The notes under the pieces were generated by a model. The model did not search any database. It saw nothing but the letters and a program-made list of their open reading frames with translations, and had not been told where the DNA came from. DNA of 64,000 nt. Source: CAZYSK01 sp964649415. GTDB lineage: Bacteria; Chloroflexota; Anaerolineae; B4-G1. The DNA lies in contig CAZYSK010000003.1 of NCBI GenBank assembly GCA_964649415.1, forward strand, positions 1 through 64,000, given 5' to 3'. Below, piece by piece: positions 42,101-50,062 of this stretch; the first letter of the stretch is position 1; the number at the start of each line of letters is the position of its first letter. The position numbers and the translations under genes were made by a program.

Positions 42101-42409
42101 CACGGGCTCCGACTGAGTATAGCCAGAGCCGGCCGGGGGCACCGCCTTGAGGACGTACAAGCCATTGGGCACCGGTCCCAGACTGAAAGCGCCCGTGTGC
42201 ACGTCCACTTGTGCTTGCCCAAACACATCCCATCCACCTGGCTGGAAAAGCTTGGCTACGGTTCCCGCCGGCAGCGGGTATCCCCCCGGCGACGAGATCG
42301 TGCCCGTGATCGTTCCCCCCTGAGCGTACGCGACGCCTGCAGTGCTCAGCAACAGCACCAGCGCCGCCGCAAACGACAGCCATACAGAAGTTGTTTTCTT
42401 TGCGTTCAC
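39140..42409 (-). CDS. Large secreted protein with carboxypeptidase-regulatory-like repeats
   Basis: A 1089-residue exported protein. A signal peptide (LSFAAALVLLLSTAGVAYA) is followed by about ten repeats of roughly 90 residues with the CarboxypepD_reg/CnaB-like pattern: ITGxV.D..G.P..GA.V.A......T...G.Y.L....G.Y.L. Such domains form strings of small beta-sandwiches on cell surfaces. The protein ends GFWVYLPLVLR, a C-terminal motif seen in a related form in the BNR protein. GTG 42409 follows AGGGGG by 7 bases and is preferred over the ATG six codons upstream, which overlaps that site. Confidence 0.85.
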   Translation of the reverse strand: MNAKKTTSVWLSFAAALVLLLSTAGVAYAQGGTITGTISSPGGYPLPAGTVAKLFQPGGWDVFGQAQVDVHTGAFSLGPVPNGLYVLKAVPPAGSGYTQSEPVPVSVFNAPVNVGVVALTDPEIHGTVTAPDGFTPVSATVKVYAGSALLVQQVDAPSGEFLVGGLPAGSYSLRAFPATDDPYWQSLLEPVTVNGHTQALTLTLAAAELYGVAEDPLGNPVSGATVHATHVGGHLQHHDLTSASGYYAIGGLLSGTYVLTARPPWYLGALLAPEPVTVTLPGATPPYTLTFRTPPKVVTGTVKTNTGIGISHAQVIAHRLDKSGQVETLSGAAGGYRLDLSDGLWALTVRPISTTTPSDWVYPNPPQLVHFQHTVRPEHKQVDFTVLTADAHVSGTVALPGSGTLQLPFTVTVSLHNDEGIGARAVVSDSGAFDIAVPHGGYKVWVTPDDPGYMGPVVDPIRVPINGTYDLGTLTLLERDAFITGIVADEGGAGVASVPIAAWRPGVPGGARAVTGPDGQYVLSVVAGDWHVQPSPGPDQPYIYPGPGTRLSISSTQTISDVDFTLIGADAVIEGLLVDESGSPAADAEGWASATQVLSPTLHNGAPIQAGAFSIHVPGGTYRVAALLPAGSPYMSAGERGVTVSAGETASVTLTVKTKDAHIVGALWDPRNQDVVEGMNAGVAAWAGGNWVRTSVDAGNGAYRMDVASGLWHLGYHVDPGSNYVGLMHHKNVPVQSSQTVTIPLPVAERDGAIAGIVLGPDGAPLAGAKVIADGIGAVVDHVWLSRESDQDGRFVLPVPHGQYHLGATVGVTDSIQPALRRVSVPEGGVSGGHVLQFRWPDTVISGGVTVSNTTGVTGTVFVWAWSEDDAFVKTRVPVVNSVGAYSLDVISNTTWHVGAVYETPSQYWLARETVVLGTGGATRDLVLTGPHPKPAPVAVTFDALQPQRIELADGTHIYIPAGAMPVTGQVTLHIVPIATLPYQRHANVYRYGYAFTAVDAEGEPITEHFNQEVVIGFAYDDRELWASGINESFLKPAYFSTTTDRWTLPESYVVDTGANRVVMQIDHFTDFALTSEPGFWVYLPLVLR

Positions 42410-42829
42410 TTTATGTCCCCCTGACATGGTTTGGCCTGAAGTAAGCTAGACAAGTCGTTCACTGTAGCTAACGATCCCTACATACCCACCTCCCTCCCTC
42501 TGGCCCAGACCTGACAGCTAACAGGACGGTCTAGCATCGGGTCTGGGCGTGACCGCCGTTTCTTGCTCCTAACACAGATCAGTGTAGCCCTAGCCCCTAA
42601 AGCAACTGTCATGCGGATGTAAACAGTTGGTAAAAAGCAGGGACAAGCAGGTAGCAAGACAGGGAGACAAGGAGACAAGGGGCCGGGTGGACGGGGAGCA
42701 TAGGGGGACGAGGCATTGGCCTCGGACCGTTGGACGCCCAAATGCATCCACGTAGCTTGATATGACCTATGACCTATGTGGAGAAACGTACAGGAGGGAA
42801 AATCGGATATGTCTGAGGGATACGGAGAT
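42410..42829. other. 420-base gap without a supported gene
   Basis: Contains a purine-rich low-complexity stretch (about 42640-42710) and two GACCTAT heptamers near 42762-42776. Short open frames are present, but none has a ribosome-binding site or a recognisable product. Confidence 0.4.
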
Positions 42830-43561
42830 TCACTGGGCGCCGTCAGCGGGAGCGTGTGCGGCAAATGGGTCTATGTAGGTGATCGTGTCCCGATCCTGGA
42901 AACCGTAGTTGCTGATGCTGCGCGTGCTGGTCACGACGCATCCCGCGCCGAGCCAGTCCCACGTCTCGGTCTCCTCCTCGCCGGTCCAGACCCCACCGGA
43001 CTCCAGCACCACCGTCTCGCCCTGAACCGTCAGCGTCACCACACCCGCGTCGTTCACGGAGCGCAACTCGACTCCGTCCTGAGACCACGGACAGTGCTCA
43101 ACCTTGTCTAGACCACTTGAGACGCCACAGCCGGCGCCTCCCATACTCGTGCCGGAGCCAACGAATCCAATATCGTACTCACCCAACACCAGCGCGGGAT
43201 CTGGGGGCTCGGTGGTGTACACGTCAAGCTCACCGTGCTGCACGTCGAAGGAATAGCCAGGGAAGTCAATGCAAAGCCCTTCACAGCCCGCACCCAACAC
43301 ACTGTGCGTCCAGGACTCCACAAGCAGGTACTCACCCTCGGGGACCTCGACAGCGACCGGCGTTGTGTCGCACACGAAGGGCAGATACACCGTGGCGGTT
43401 AGAGTGGTCGCTGCCTTCGTGTCGAGTGTGGGGGTGTCAGAGCCCAGAGAGTCCCCAGCCAGCACAGCGGTGGCTGCCCTTGCTTCACCGCAGCCGCCCA
43501 GGAACAACGCAGTGACGACTATGAAGGCAAGTGCACACCCACAGATTGTCAGCCACCTCAC
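42830..43561 (-). CDS. Hypothetical lipoprotein
   Basis: A 243-residue protein that I do not recognise. It starts at GTG 43561 and has a signal peptide ending in a lipobox (LGGC, Cys about residue 24). A VYLPFV motif like that of other secreted proteins in this window occurs near residue 60, then PEGEYLLVESWTHS. The rest is beta-rich with several Cys residues (GCEGLCIDFPG, GAGC, GAGC) that may form disulphides. Confidence 0.7.
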   Translation of the reverse strand: MRWLTICGCALAFIVVTALFLGGCGEARAATAVLAGDSLGSDTPTLDTKAATTLTATVYLPFVCDTTPVAVEVPEGEYLLVESWTHSVLGAGCEGLCIDFPGYSFDVQHGELDVYTTEPPDPALVLGEYDIGFVGSGTSMGGAGCGVSSGLDKVEHCPWSQDGVELRSVNDAGVVTLTVQGETVVLESGGVWTGEEETETWDWLGAGCVVTSTRSISNYGFQDRDTITYIDPFAAHAPADGAQ

Positions 43562-43632
43562 TGTGAACCCATCCTATCCTCCAAGATCACGGCCACGCGG
43601 ACGCACAGACCGCCTCAAATCGTCTACGGACC

Positions 43633-43649
43633 GCCAGCATCCTGCTGGC
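43633..43649. repeat. Palindrome GCCAGCATCCTGCTGGC
   Basis: Same layout as the palindrome of the 58-bp tandem repeats (GCGAGCATCCTGCTCGC), with compensating changes in both arms. It is the only clear feature in the 252-base gap 43562-43813. Confidence 0.8.
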
Positions 43650-43813
43650 CCAACGAACCGCCATAGCTATCTTACGGGGTGTAGGTGAACGAATAGTAGA
43701 AAGAGGGTGAAGAACATCTAGGGGTGCATTTGATGGACAGGTCTGACACGGCGGGCGCGTACATCACCGCTGAGGGCGTTCGGCGGGAGATTCGTCAGGT
43801 CCGCGCGCGCCCG

Positions 43814-45049
43814 TCAACCCGACCAGGTGCCCGTCACTGCTGCCTCCACGCACTGCTCGACCGTCCCATAGCGCACACGCAATCCAGCGTGGGCGGGCAC
43901 GTAGGTCGCTCCTTTCGCCGAGGGCGTTGCCAGTGTACGGAAGGCCAGTTGCTGCATCGGGGCGACGACCACGCACATGTCAGCCAGCACGCGTCCCCCG
44001 CTCGCCTCGACCGCCGCGACCAGACCGTCCGCCTCGGCCTGCCGCCGCGTCTCCCGTGCCGTCGTGATCCATAGCGCGGCCGTCACCTGCCGCCCCGCAA
44101 GCAGGCGCACCACGTCAGCTATCTCCTCGCAACTCGCATGTGGGCATCCAAGCCAGACCAGGTCGATCTTGCTCACGTCGGAATTGAGCGCGGCATACGC
44201 CTGTCGCAGGTCGTCCACCACAAGCACCTCATGCTCAGGTGCCAGCACATCCGGCCGTTCCGCCTCCGGTGTGATACCCGCGACGTGGTAGAGAGCCACC
44301 GCGCCGCTGGCCGCCATACTCGCACCCAACGTCTTCAGAGCGGCTGGCGAACAGGCACCCTCAAGACCCACGAAATACGGGACACGGTTGCGCGCCGCCC
44401 TCCCAACCAAATACCCGAGCGCCCCAAAATCGGCTATCGAGTGTACGGGACAGCGCACGGCGACCCGCAGCGTGGCGCGACGGTTCTCGTCCAGATGCAG
44501 CCCGTAGGCAGCCACACGGCCCGTGATAGCCGCAGCCAGAGCACTCGGCCCACCCTCTCGATTGGTGCGCGCCCCCAATACCGAGTTGGCGTAGCTCACG
44601 GCAGAGGATTCGGCCCACGCCACGTGCTCGCCGAAGCGGGGCACGTTGCCCACCAGGTACGGTGTACACGTGCACGTCGTGCGCACGCCAAACCGGCGGT
44701 AGGCGTCTATCACAGCTTCCTGGCGGCGGGCGAAGCGCTCCGAGAAACCCAAGTCGCGCCAGACGTGCAGATCCAGGCCGGCCGGATTCAGCGTCGTCGG
44801 TACGCGCACCCGTGCGGACTGCCCCGGGCGCACACCCAACGTCCGCGCCCATTCGTGAAGGAACTCAAGGCCTGCCTCGCCCAGGTTGCGATAGCTGACC
44901 CCCGCCACCTGCACGGAACCCACCGGCACCAGCCGCTGAGCGCCGTAGATCTGGCCCAGGGCAACGACTATCTCCATCGCCTTGCGCACGCCGAGGCCCA
45001 ACTCGCCGCCCAACGCAGCCCGTTCCTCAGCCGAAAGCGATAACTCCAT
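43814..45049 (-). CDS. Aconitase X catalytic (large) subunit
   Basis: A 411-residue member of the AcnX/DUF521 family. Characterised relatives are the large subunit of phosphomevalonate dehydratase (modified archaeal mevalonate pathway) and cis-3-hydroxyproline dehydratase. Seen features are the N-terminal LSAEERAALGGELG, the iron-sulfur region TTCTCTPYLVGN, SSAVSYANSVLGARTNREGG and the later GCPHAS with another Cys ligand. ATG 45049 lies eight bases after AAGGAT. The small swivel subunit, usually adjacent, is absent here; a candidate is encoded at 62157-63122. Which dehydratase it is cannot be told from this protein alone. Confidence 0.88.
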   Translation of the reverse strand: MELSLSAEERAALGGELGLGVRKAMEIVVALGQIYGAQRLVPVGSVQVAGVSYRNLGEAGLEFLHEWARTLGVRPGQSARVRVPTTLNPAGLDLHVWRDLGFSERFARRQEAVIDAYRRFGVRTTCTCTPYLVGNVPRFGEHVAWAESSAVSYANSVLGARTNREGGPSALAAAITGRVAAYGLHLDENRRATLRVAVRCPVHSIADFGALGYLVGRAARNRVPYFVGLEGACSPAALKTLGASMAASGAVALYHVAGITPEAERPDVLAPEHEVLVVDDLRQAYAALNSDVSKIDLVWLGCPHASCEEIADVVRLLAGRQVTAALWITTARETRRQAEADGLVAAVEASGGRVLADMCVVVAPMQQLAFRTLATPSAKGATYVPAHAGLRVRYGTVEQCVEAAVTGTWSG

Positions 45050-45076
45050 TGGCAACTATCCTTCGATGCGCCCAAC

Positions 45077-45124
45077 GCCGACCGCAGACGGTGCCGACCG
45101 CAGACGGTGCCGACCGCAGACGGT
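45077..45124. repeat. Three tandem 16-bp units GCCGACCGCAGACGGT
   Basis: Perfect copies at 45077, 45093 and 45109, between the AcnX and hydrolase genes. The reverse complement of the unit is the nested 18-base insert in the CehA-like gene (27627-27644). Confidence 0.95.
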
Positions 45125-45132
45125 CGGGAGCA

Positions 45133-46218
45133 CTATGTCTCCGCCGATTTGCGCAAGCACGCCTCGTGCAAACCGAGGATCTCCCTGGTCACGATCTCTC
45201 GGTTGGGCAGATGCAATCTGCGGCTCTGATTGCTGACCGAGAACAGATAATGATCACCCAGTACAACCCGCACTTGGTCACTGCTCAAACCCAGGGACTC
45301 CAGCAGATCCAGCATCGGCTTGACCCCCACCAACCGGTCCTTGTGGCCCAGAATGACGTGGAACCGGCACCAGCGCCGGCGTTTCACGTCCTGAGGCACA
45401 GCCCCCATGGCGAAGAACGTCTGCGCCAGGACACCGTTGGGAGTGGCCTCAAACACCCGCACGTGCTCAGCCTTCACGGCCCGGCTCGCCTCCCCGATGA
45501 GCATCTCGACGATAGCCGGGGCCATCTTGTTCTTGAGTCCTGCTAGCATATCACCGCTCGAACCGGCCCAGATGCCCACACCAAGCGCCTTGTAGAAACC
45601 CTTGCGCAGCGCGTCATTGATCAACAGAGCCGGGGCAATCGCCAGCCGAGAGACCTCATGCTGTCGCCAGTGCGACTCGTCCAGGTAGAACAGCGACGCG
45701 CCACTCATCGAGTGACCGACAAGCGTGATAGCACGCAGACGCTGCGTAGCTCGACGGCTTGAACGCAGTCCCACGAGCTCGATCCATCGCTCGACGGCCA
45801 GCATGCTCGCGGACGGGTCACAGTCCCTGATTCCAGGCAACTCATCCGCGAAGGGGGAACCGCCGAAGCCGTTCACGTCGACGGCCAACGCGACCAACCG
45901 GGGGTTGGCCGCGCATATCTGTGCCGGGATATGCTCCCAGATGGCTTGGCTCCCATCCCAGCCATGCATAAAGACGACGAAGCCCTGGGCCTTGCTCATC
46001 GCCTCGGCATAGTGCCGCCGCCCAACAGCCGCCTTGGGCCAGAACACCCGCCACGCGAAATCCGCCAGGCCGGTCTGGTCGAGAAAACCGGCCACACGCC
46101 GCCGGCTGATCAGGCCAGACTGAGCAAGGGACTTGAGACTATACGTCGCGCTGACAATCCCCTTGGTTGATTTCTGCCGGAGCGTTGACCGTCCAGCGAC
46201 CCAATCCCATTTGCCCAT
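45133..46218 (-). CDS. Alpha/beta hydrolase
   Basis: A 361-residue serine hydrolase. HGWDG supplies the oxyanion loop, VGHSMSG the nucleophile elbow, and GHKDRLVG and GDHYLF the probable Asp and His. About 70 N-terminal residues precede the fold and look helical. The size and motifs fit many esterases or haloalkane-dehalogenase-like enzymes, so the substrate is open. GGGGAGG is 11 bases from the ATG, which is rather far. Confidence 0.82.
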   Translation of the reverse strand: MGKWDWVAGRSTLRQKSTKGIVSATYSLKSLAQSGLISRRRVAGFLDQTGLADFAWRVFWPKAAVGRRHYAEAMSKAQGFVVFMHGWDGSQAIWEHIPAQICAANPRLVALAVDVNGFGGSPFADELPGIRDCDPSASMLAVERWIELVGLRSSRRATQRLRAITLVGHSMSGASLFYLDESHWRQHEVSRLAIAPALLINDALRKGFYKALGVGIWAGSSGDMLAGLKNKMAPAIVEMLIGEASRAVKAEHVRVFEATPNGVLAQTFFAMGAVPQDVKRRRWCRFHVILGHKDRLVGVKPMLDLLESLGLSSDQVRVVLGDHYLFSVSNQSRRLHLPNREIVTREILGLHEACLRKSAET

Positions 46219-46269
46219 CTGGTCATTGTCCTCCCCGGCTCAATAAACGAGGCTTCTGACGCTCGACGT

Positions 46270-46369
46270 NNNNNNNNNNNNNNNNNNNNNNNNNNNNNNN
46301 NNNNNNNNNNNNNNNNNNNNNNNNNNNNNNNNNNNNNNNNNNNNNNNNNNNNNNNNNNNNNNNNNNNNN
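46270..46369. other. Assembly gap of 100 N
   Basis: Exactly 100 unknown bases, the standard placeholder for a gap of unknown size. It lies between the hydrolase and rsmI and interrupts no recognisable gene. Confidence 0.98.
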
Positions 46370-46431
46370 TTGACGTTTGACGTTTGACGTTTGACGTTTG
46401 ACGTTTGACGTTTGACGTTTGACGTTTGACG
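46370..46431. repeat. Heptamer tandem repeat (TTTGACG)n at the gap edge
   Basis: About nine copies of a 7-base unit run directly out of the N gap, and the left edge ends GCTCGACGT. The true array is probably longer and broke the assembly. A GC palindrome, GGACGCCCGCGTCC, follows. Confidence 0.9.
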
Positions 46432-46496
46432 CCGGACGCCCGCGTCCGCGACGTTTGAAAGCGATACGCAATCGCGTTGAAGACTCGGGTTGTCCG

Positions 46497-47315
46497 CTAC
46501 TCGTTGAGGCCAAGCGCGTAGACGTCAGACCGCCTCCAGCCCGAGGCAGCGGCGATACGTCGCGCAGCCGATGACCGGGGCACGCCCTGGGCCAGGAGTC
46601 CATCTAGCTCGGCCCGCACGCGGGTCTCGTCCCAACGCGCCTGCTCCTCTGGCGCTCCACCGATGACGAGCGTGAATTCTCCCCGTGGTGCCACTTCGTC
46701 GAAGTGCGCGCGCGCCTCAGAGACGGCTCCGCGCCACACCTCCTCGTGCAGTTTGGTCAACTCGCGACAGATCGCCAACGGCCGGTCCCCCAACACAGAC
46801 TCTATGTCGGCCAGGCTGGCACGCAGACGGTGAGGGGCCTCGAATAGAACGAGTGTACACGGCTCCCGTGCTACTCTGTCCAGCAGCTTGCGGCGCGCAC
46901 GCTGACGTCGAGGCAGGAAGCCCAAGTACAAGAAGCTATCACTAGGCAGTCCCGAGACGACCAACGCCGTCACGGGCGCCGAGACAGCGGGGATAGGCAC
47001 GACCGGATAGCCACGATCTATTGCGGCTCGGATGAGCTCATAGCCAGGGTCTGAGAGCCCCGGCATTCCAGCCTCAGATATGAGAGCCAGGTCTCCCGCG
47101 GCGAGCGCCTCCAGCACCGTCTCCAGTTTCGTCAGTTTGTTGCCTTCGAAGTAGCTGGTGATAGGGGTCTTGATCTCATAGTGCCGGGCGAGGATGCGGG
47201 CACGACGCGTGTCCTCCGCCGCGATGAGCGGAACCTCGTTGAGGACACGCAATGCCCGGAGGGTGATATCCTCCAGGTTGCCAATCGGCGTGCCAACCAA
47301 GTAAAGCGTACCCAT
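46497..47315 (-). CDS. rsmI: 16S rRNA (cytidine1402-2'-O)-methyltransferase
   Basis: A 272-residue SAM-dependent methyltransferase that modifies C1402 in the ribosomal decoding centre. The tetrapyrrole-methylase fold begins with the family N-terminus LYLVGTPIGNLEDIT; AAEDTRRARILARHY, EAGMPGLSDPG and GLPSDSFLYLGFLPRR are all typical of RsmI. The C-terminal helix-turn region (GVPRSSAARRIAAASGWRRSDVYALG) is complete, so the nearby gap has not cut it. Confidence 0.95.
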   Translation of the reverse strand: MGTLYLVGTPIGNLEDITLRALRVLNEVPLIAAEDTRRARILARHYEIKTPITSYFEGNKLTKLETVLEALAAGDLALISEAGMPGLSDPGYELIRAAIDRGYPVVPIPAVSAPVTALVVSGLPSDSFLYLGFLPRRQRARRKLLDRVAREPCTLVLFEAPHRLRASLADIESVLGDRPLAICRELTKLHEEVWRGAVSEARAHFDEVAPRGEFTLVIGGAPEEQARWDETRVRAELDGLLAQGVPRSSAARRIAAASGWRRSDVYALGLNE

Positions 47316-47396
47316 GGAAAAACGCCCAGCGACTCAACCAGCCCGCGGGCCAATACGGATGCGCTTCCCACGCATCCGCGACATGCGTCCGAGCAG

Positions 47397-48131
47397 CTAC
47401 GGGAGCGCTCGATACGGAATACCGCTAAGCAGCCCCTGCCGACCCTCGAAGGTATCGAGAATCGTCAATCCACCGGTACCGATTTCGTAACAGCGGATAT
47501 CCTTGACGTGGTTTGAGCCCCGCATCTTCAGCACCACGATAGCGCGCTGCATCGCGCTCTCAATCTCCACATAGCGCATCATGATGATGGCATCCACGAT
47601 GAAGGAGAGACCGCCTTGAAAGGCCTTCCGGTATTCGGTCGAGCTTTCCTCCCCCAGGAGCATCCCCGTGACCCCCTCGCGGCGCAGACCGTTGGCCACA
47701 GAGGTATAGATGTGGCGCAGTTCGTACTTGTCGCTGGTCAGACGATCGAAGTGGGAAACGCTGTCCAGCACCAATCGCCGGATATCCTGGTCACGTATCA
47801 GCCGATTGAGGGGACTGTCAGGGGATTTCAGACTGGCCAGAAATACTTCTGGAGAGGTGAACATCAGATGCAGCTTTCCACCCGACTCCAGCTTCCGCAA
47901 GTCCCAGCCCAAACCCTCCGCGTCGCGATAGAGAGAAGTGGGAAACTCCTCAAAGGATATGAACAGACCTGGTTCATCCTGTCTTGCCGCGCCGTGGATG
48001 AGGAACTGGATCGCCAACGAGGTCTTGCCCGTGCCGGGCGCACCGCGCACCAACACCGTGGAACCGGGCAGGAAGCCCCCGTCCAACATCTCGTCAAAGC
48101 CCTTGATACCCGTAGATACACGTTTATCCAC
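47397..48131 (-). CDS. KaiC/RadA-like RecA-superfamily ATPase
   Basis: A 244-residue single-domain KaiC-like ATPase. Walker A is GAPGTGKTSL, Walker B is RRLVLDSVS, and the N-terminal STGIKGFDEMLDGGFLPGS is the KaiC-family entry. Cyanobacterial KaiC has two such domains and an autophosphorylation site; single-domain relatives are common in bacteria and archaea and are usually linked to signalling. GTG 48131, about six bases after AGGTGG, is preferred; the adjacent GTG at 48134 is equally possible. It follows the 48155-48850 gene by 23 bases. Confidence 0.85.
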   Translation of the reverse strand: MDKRVSTGIKGFDEMLDGGFLPGSTVLVRGAPGTGKTSLAIQFLIHGAARQDEPGLFISFEEFPTSLYRDAEGLGWDLRKLESGGKLHLMFTSPEVFLASLKSPDSPLNRLIRDQDIRRLVLDSVSHFDRLTSDKYELRHIYTSVANGLRREGVTGMLLGEESSTEYRKAFQGGLSFIVDAIIMMRYVEIESAMQRAIVVLKMRGSNHVKDIRCYEIGTGGLTILDTFEGRQGLLSGIPYRALP

Positions 48132-48154
48132 CACACTCCACCTCTGATCGCTGT

Positions 48155-48850
48155 CTAATGGTTCTGAGTGAACACCACGTAGCCCAAGGCGGCACCGCAG
48201 TACCCAGGGAAGTCTATCACAATCTCCTCCGAAACGGGAGGATGGTCCGACCGATACGGATCGTGGAGCTGCACGCGCACCTCCATGGGCTTTGGACTCG
48301 CATCGAAGAACTGCTCCCACGCAGCCTGGTGGCCGTAGCGAGTGTTGAGCCCTGCGTCAGCGCCAGAAGTGACGACGACGTCAATGCCCGCACCCCATAC
48401 GTGCACCGGATAGCCTTGGATGGGATTCCCATCCAAATCCTGGACGTGCCCCCCCACACCCGTCCAGTTACAGCCCAACTGCGGCGTACCCAAGCTCACT
48501 TCATAGGTGAAAGGCCAGGGAGAACGGGTGACCCGGGGAGGCGTTGGCGTCGGCGTCTTCGTTGGAGGCCACGTGGGCGTCACCGACGGCGTGAGTGTTG
48601 GCGTGCGCGTGTTCGTGGGGCCTGGAATCGGTGTGATCGTCGGAGTCGGCGTGGGCGTCCGCGTGGGAGGTCCCGGCGTCGCGGTGTTTGTCGGCGTCGG
48701 CAGGGACACGGTGGGGAAAGGTGTCGCAGGTGGGAAGGGATTCAGGACGTTGATCCCGACCAGGCCGTAGAAACCCACCAGGCACACGGTGGCTGCGAGC
48801 ATTACGACGGTCAGTATGTTGAAGATCATGACTCGCCGGTCGTTTTCCAT
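48155..48850 (-). CDS. Single-pass membrane protein with Pro/Thr stalk
   Basis: A 231-residue protein with a short cytoplasmic start, one membrane helix (FNILTVVMLAATVCLVGFYGLV) and about 65 residues of Pro/Thr-rich stalk (TPTPTPTITPIP). A C-terminal domain follows with GVGGHVQDLDGNPIQGYPVHVWG, which resembles a carboxypeptidase-regulatory-like beta-sandwich. AGGAG precedes the ATG. It is probably displayed on the outside; its function is unknown. Confidence 0.78.
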   Translation of the reverse strand: MENDRRVMIFNILTVVMLAATVCLVGFYGLVGINVLNPFPPATPFPTVSLPTPTNTATPGPPTRTPTPTPTITPIPGPTNTRTPTLTPSVTPTWPPTKTPTPTPPRVTRSPWPFTYEVSLGTPQLGCNWTGVGGHVQDLDGNPIQGYPVHVWGAGIDVVVTSGADAGLNTRYGHQAAWEQFFDASPKPMEVRVQLHDPYRSDHPPVSEEIVIDFPGYCGAALGYVVFTQNH

Positions 48851-48929
48851 CGTTAGGTCTCCTAGCAGCGGTCCCGGGCACTATGCATGCAAGACCGATC
48901 TCAGACCATCCCCCGCGCAATCCGTCGCG

Positions 48930-49907
48930 TCACGGAGTCGTCTCGACGAAGCGCTGAACGTCAGCCTGAGCCCACAATCCCTCGATCCATTCCTGGAGCG
49001 CGCGATCCTGCAGCAGACGCAGACTCTCTGGATTGACAGGACGGGCCGCGTCGCGCTCGATTACTTGCACGATGTGATAGCCTAGCGTGCTGTTCACCAC
49101 ACCACTGAACTGACCGGGCTGCAAAGCGAACGCAGCCTCCTCCACCTCGGGGGCCACCAGAATCCCACGCGGGAAGAATCCCAGGTCGCCCCCGCTGTCA
49201 CGCGTGCTGGTATCCTGGGAATAAGCCCTGGCCAAGGTGGCGAAGTCCGCGCTGGCCTGGAGTTGGGCCAGCAGGCGCTCGGCCTCCTGCAGAGTGTCCA
49301 CCAGGATATGGCGCGCATGCACGTGTTCGGCCGTCGTAGGCACACCATCAATGACGCGCTGCGTCATCGCCATGCCGATCAACTGCGCACGTACCTCGCG
49401 CCAGGCATCTTCGTACGTCTCGCCCCACTCGGCCAGCTTGGCATGGAATGCTTCCTCTCCCCCGCTCTCCGCGACCATCTCCTGCATGTAGGCATTCACC
49501 TCATCATCGGACACGAAGATACCGGCAGCAGCAGCGGCCTGTTCAGTGAGCGCCTGCTCAATCATCACGTTGAGCACCCAATCGCGAGCCTGTGCCAGAT
49601 TCTCCTCACCCTCCGGGCTGGCGGGATCGATCCCCCGCGACACCAGTGAGGCCTCGTACCGCCCCAACTCGCGCTCATAATCGGCCAGATACACAGGCTG
49701 ACCATTGACCAGCGCCGCCATGGGAAGCTCCGGCGTCGGAGAGGGCAGTACAACAGGCGTCGCGGCAGGCTCCGTCGGTGTCGGGACCGCGGCGGTGTCT
49801 GTCGGCGCGAGAGTCACAGGTACGGAGGTGACCGGCATCGGACCACATGCAGTCAGAGCAAGCAACAACCCCAGCACGATCCGTCTACCTATTGCCTTCA
49901 AGTTCAT
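48930..49907 (-). CDS. Parvulin-type peptidyl-prolyl isomerase lipoprotein (PrsA/SurA-like)
   Basis: A 325-residue exported foldase. The signal peptide ends in a lipobox (LTAC), then a Pro/Thr linker, a SurA-type N-terminal chaperone domain (LVNGQPVYLADYERELGRYE) and a parvulin domain with ARHILV, the GGDLGFFPRG loop and LGYHIVQV. It should help fold exported proteins at the membrane surface. ATG 49907 follows GGAG by about seven bases; a longer reading crosses the promoter at 49983-50011. It is divergent from the metalloprotease-like gene. Confidence 0.9.
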   Translation of the reverse strand: MNLKAIGRRIVLGLLLALTACGPMPVTSVPVTLAPTDTAAVPTPTEPAATPVVLPSPTPELPMAALVNGQPVYLADYERELGRYEASLVSRGIDPASPEGEENLAQARDWVLNVMIEQALTEQAAAAAGIFVSDDEVNAYMQEMVAESGGEEAFHAKLAEWGETYEDAWREVRAQLIGMAMTQRVIDGVPTTAEHVHARHILVDTLQEAERLLAQLQASADFATLARAYSQDTSTRDSGGDLGFFPRGILVAPEVEEAAFALQPGQFSGVVNSTLGYHIVQVIERDAARPVNPESLRLLQDRALQEWIEGLWAQADVQRFVETTP

Positions 49908-49982
49908 AGCAAGCTCCATTTTGGCGGCCAAGGAACGAACCACAGGCACAAGCTCGTGATACCGACTGCCAATGATTGGGCC

Positions 49983-50011
49983 ATTATACCCATAGCTCCA
50001 GTTTTGTGCAA
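49983..50011 (-). promoter_or_regulatory. Promoter for the parvulin gene
   Basis: On the minus strand, TTGCAC (50011-50006), 17 bases, consensus TATAAT (49988-49983). Confidence 0.55.
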
Positions 50012-50020
50012 ACTGACAAC

Positions 50021-50049
50021 TTGCCAAGACACTCGCCATCTGCTACAAT
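50021..50049 (+). promoter_or_regulatory. Promoter for the metalloprotease-like gene
   Basis: TTGCCA (50021-50026), 17 bases, TACAAT (50044-50049). The ATG at 50063 is 14 bases after the -10, so the leader would be at most a few bases. Confidence 0.5.
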
Positions 50050-50062
50050 CCTATCATTGTAA

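Noticed and set aside
39140..42424. 535-residue forward open frame opposite the large secreted protein
   Set aside because: The reverse strand shows a signal peptide and regular beta-repeats; the forward product has no recognisable fold and is rich in Arg, Gly and His.
42478..42864. Reverse open frame of about 130 residues in the 42.4-42.8 kb gap
   Set aside because: It overlaps the end of the lipoprotein gene, has a low-complexity Pro/Cys composition and lacks a ribosome-binding site.
47397..48131. Circadian clock KaiC
   Set aside because: There is only one ATPase domain, no phosphorylation-site region, and no kaiA or kaiB nearby.
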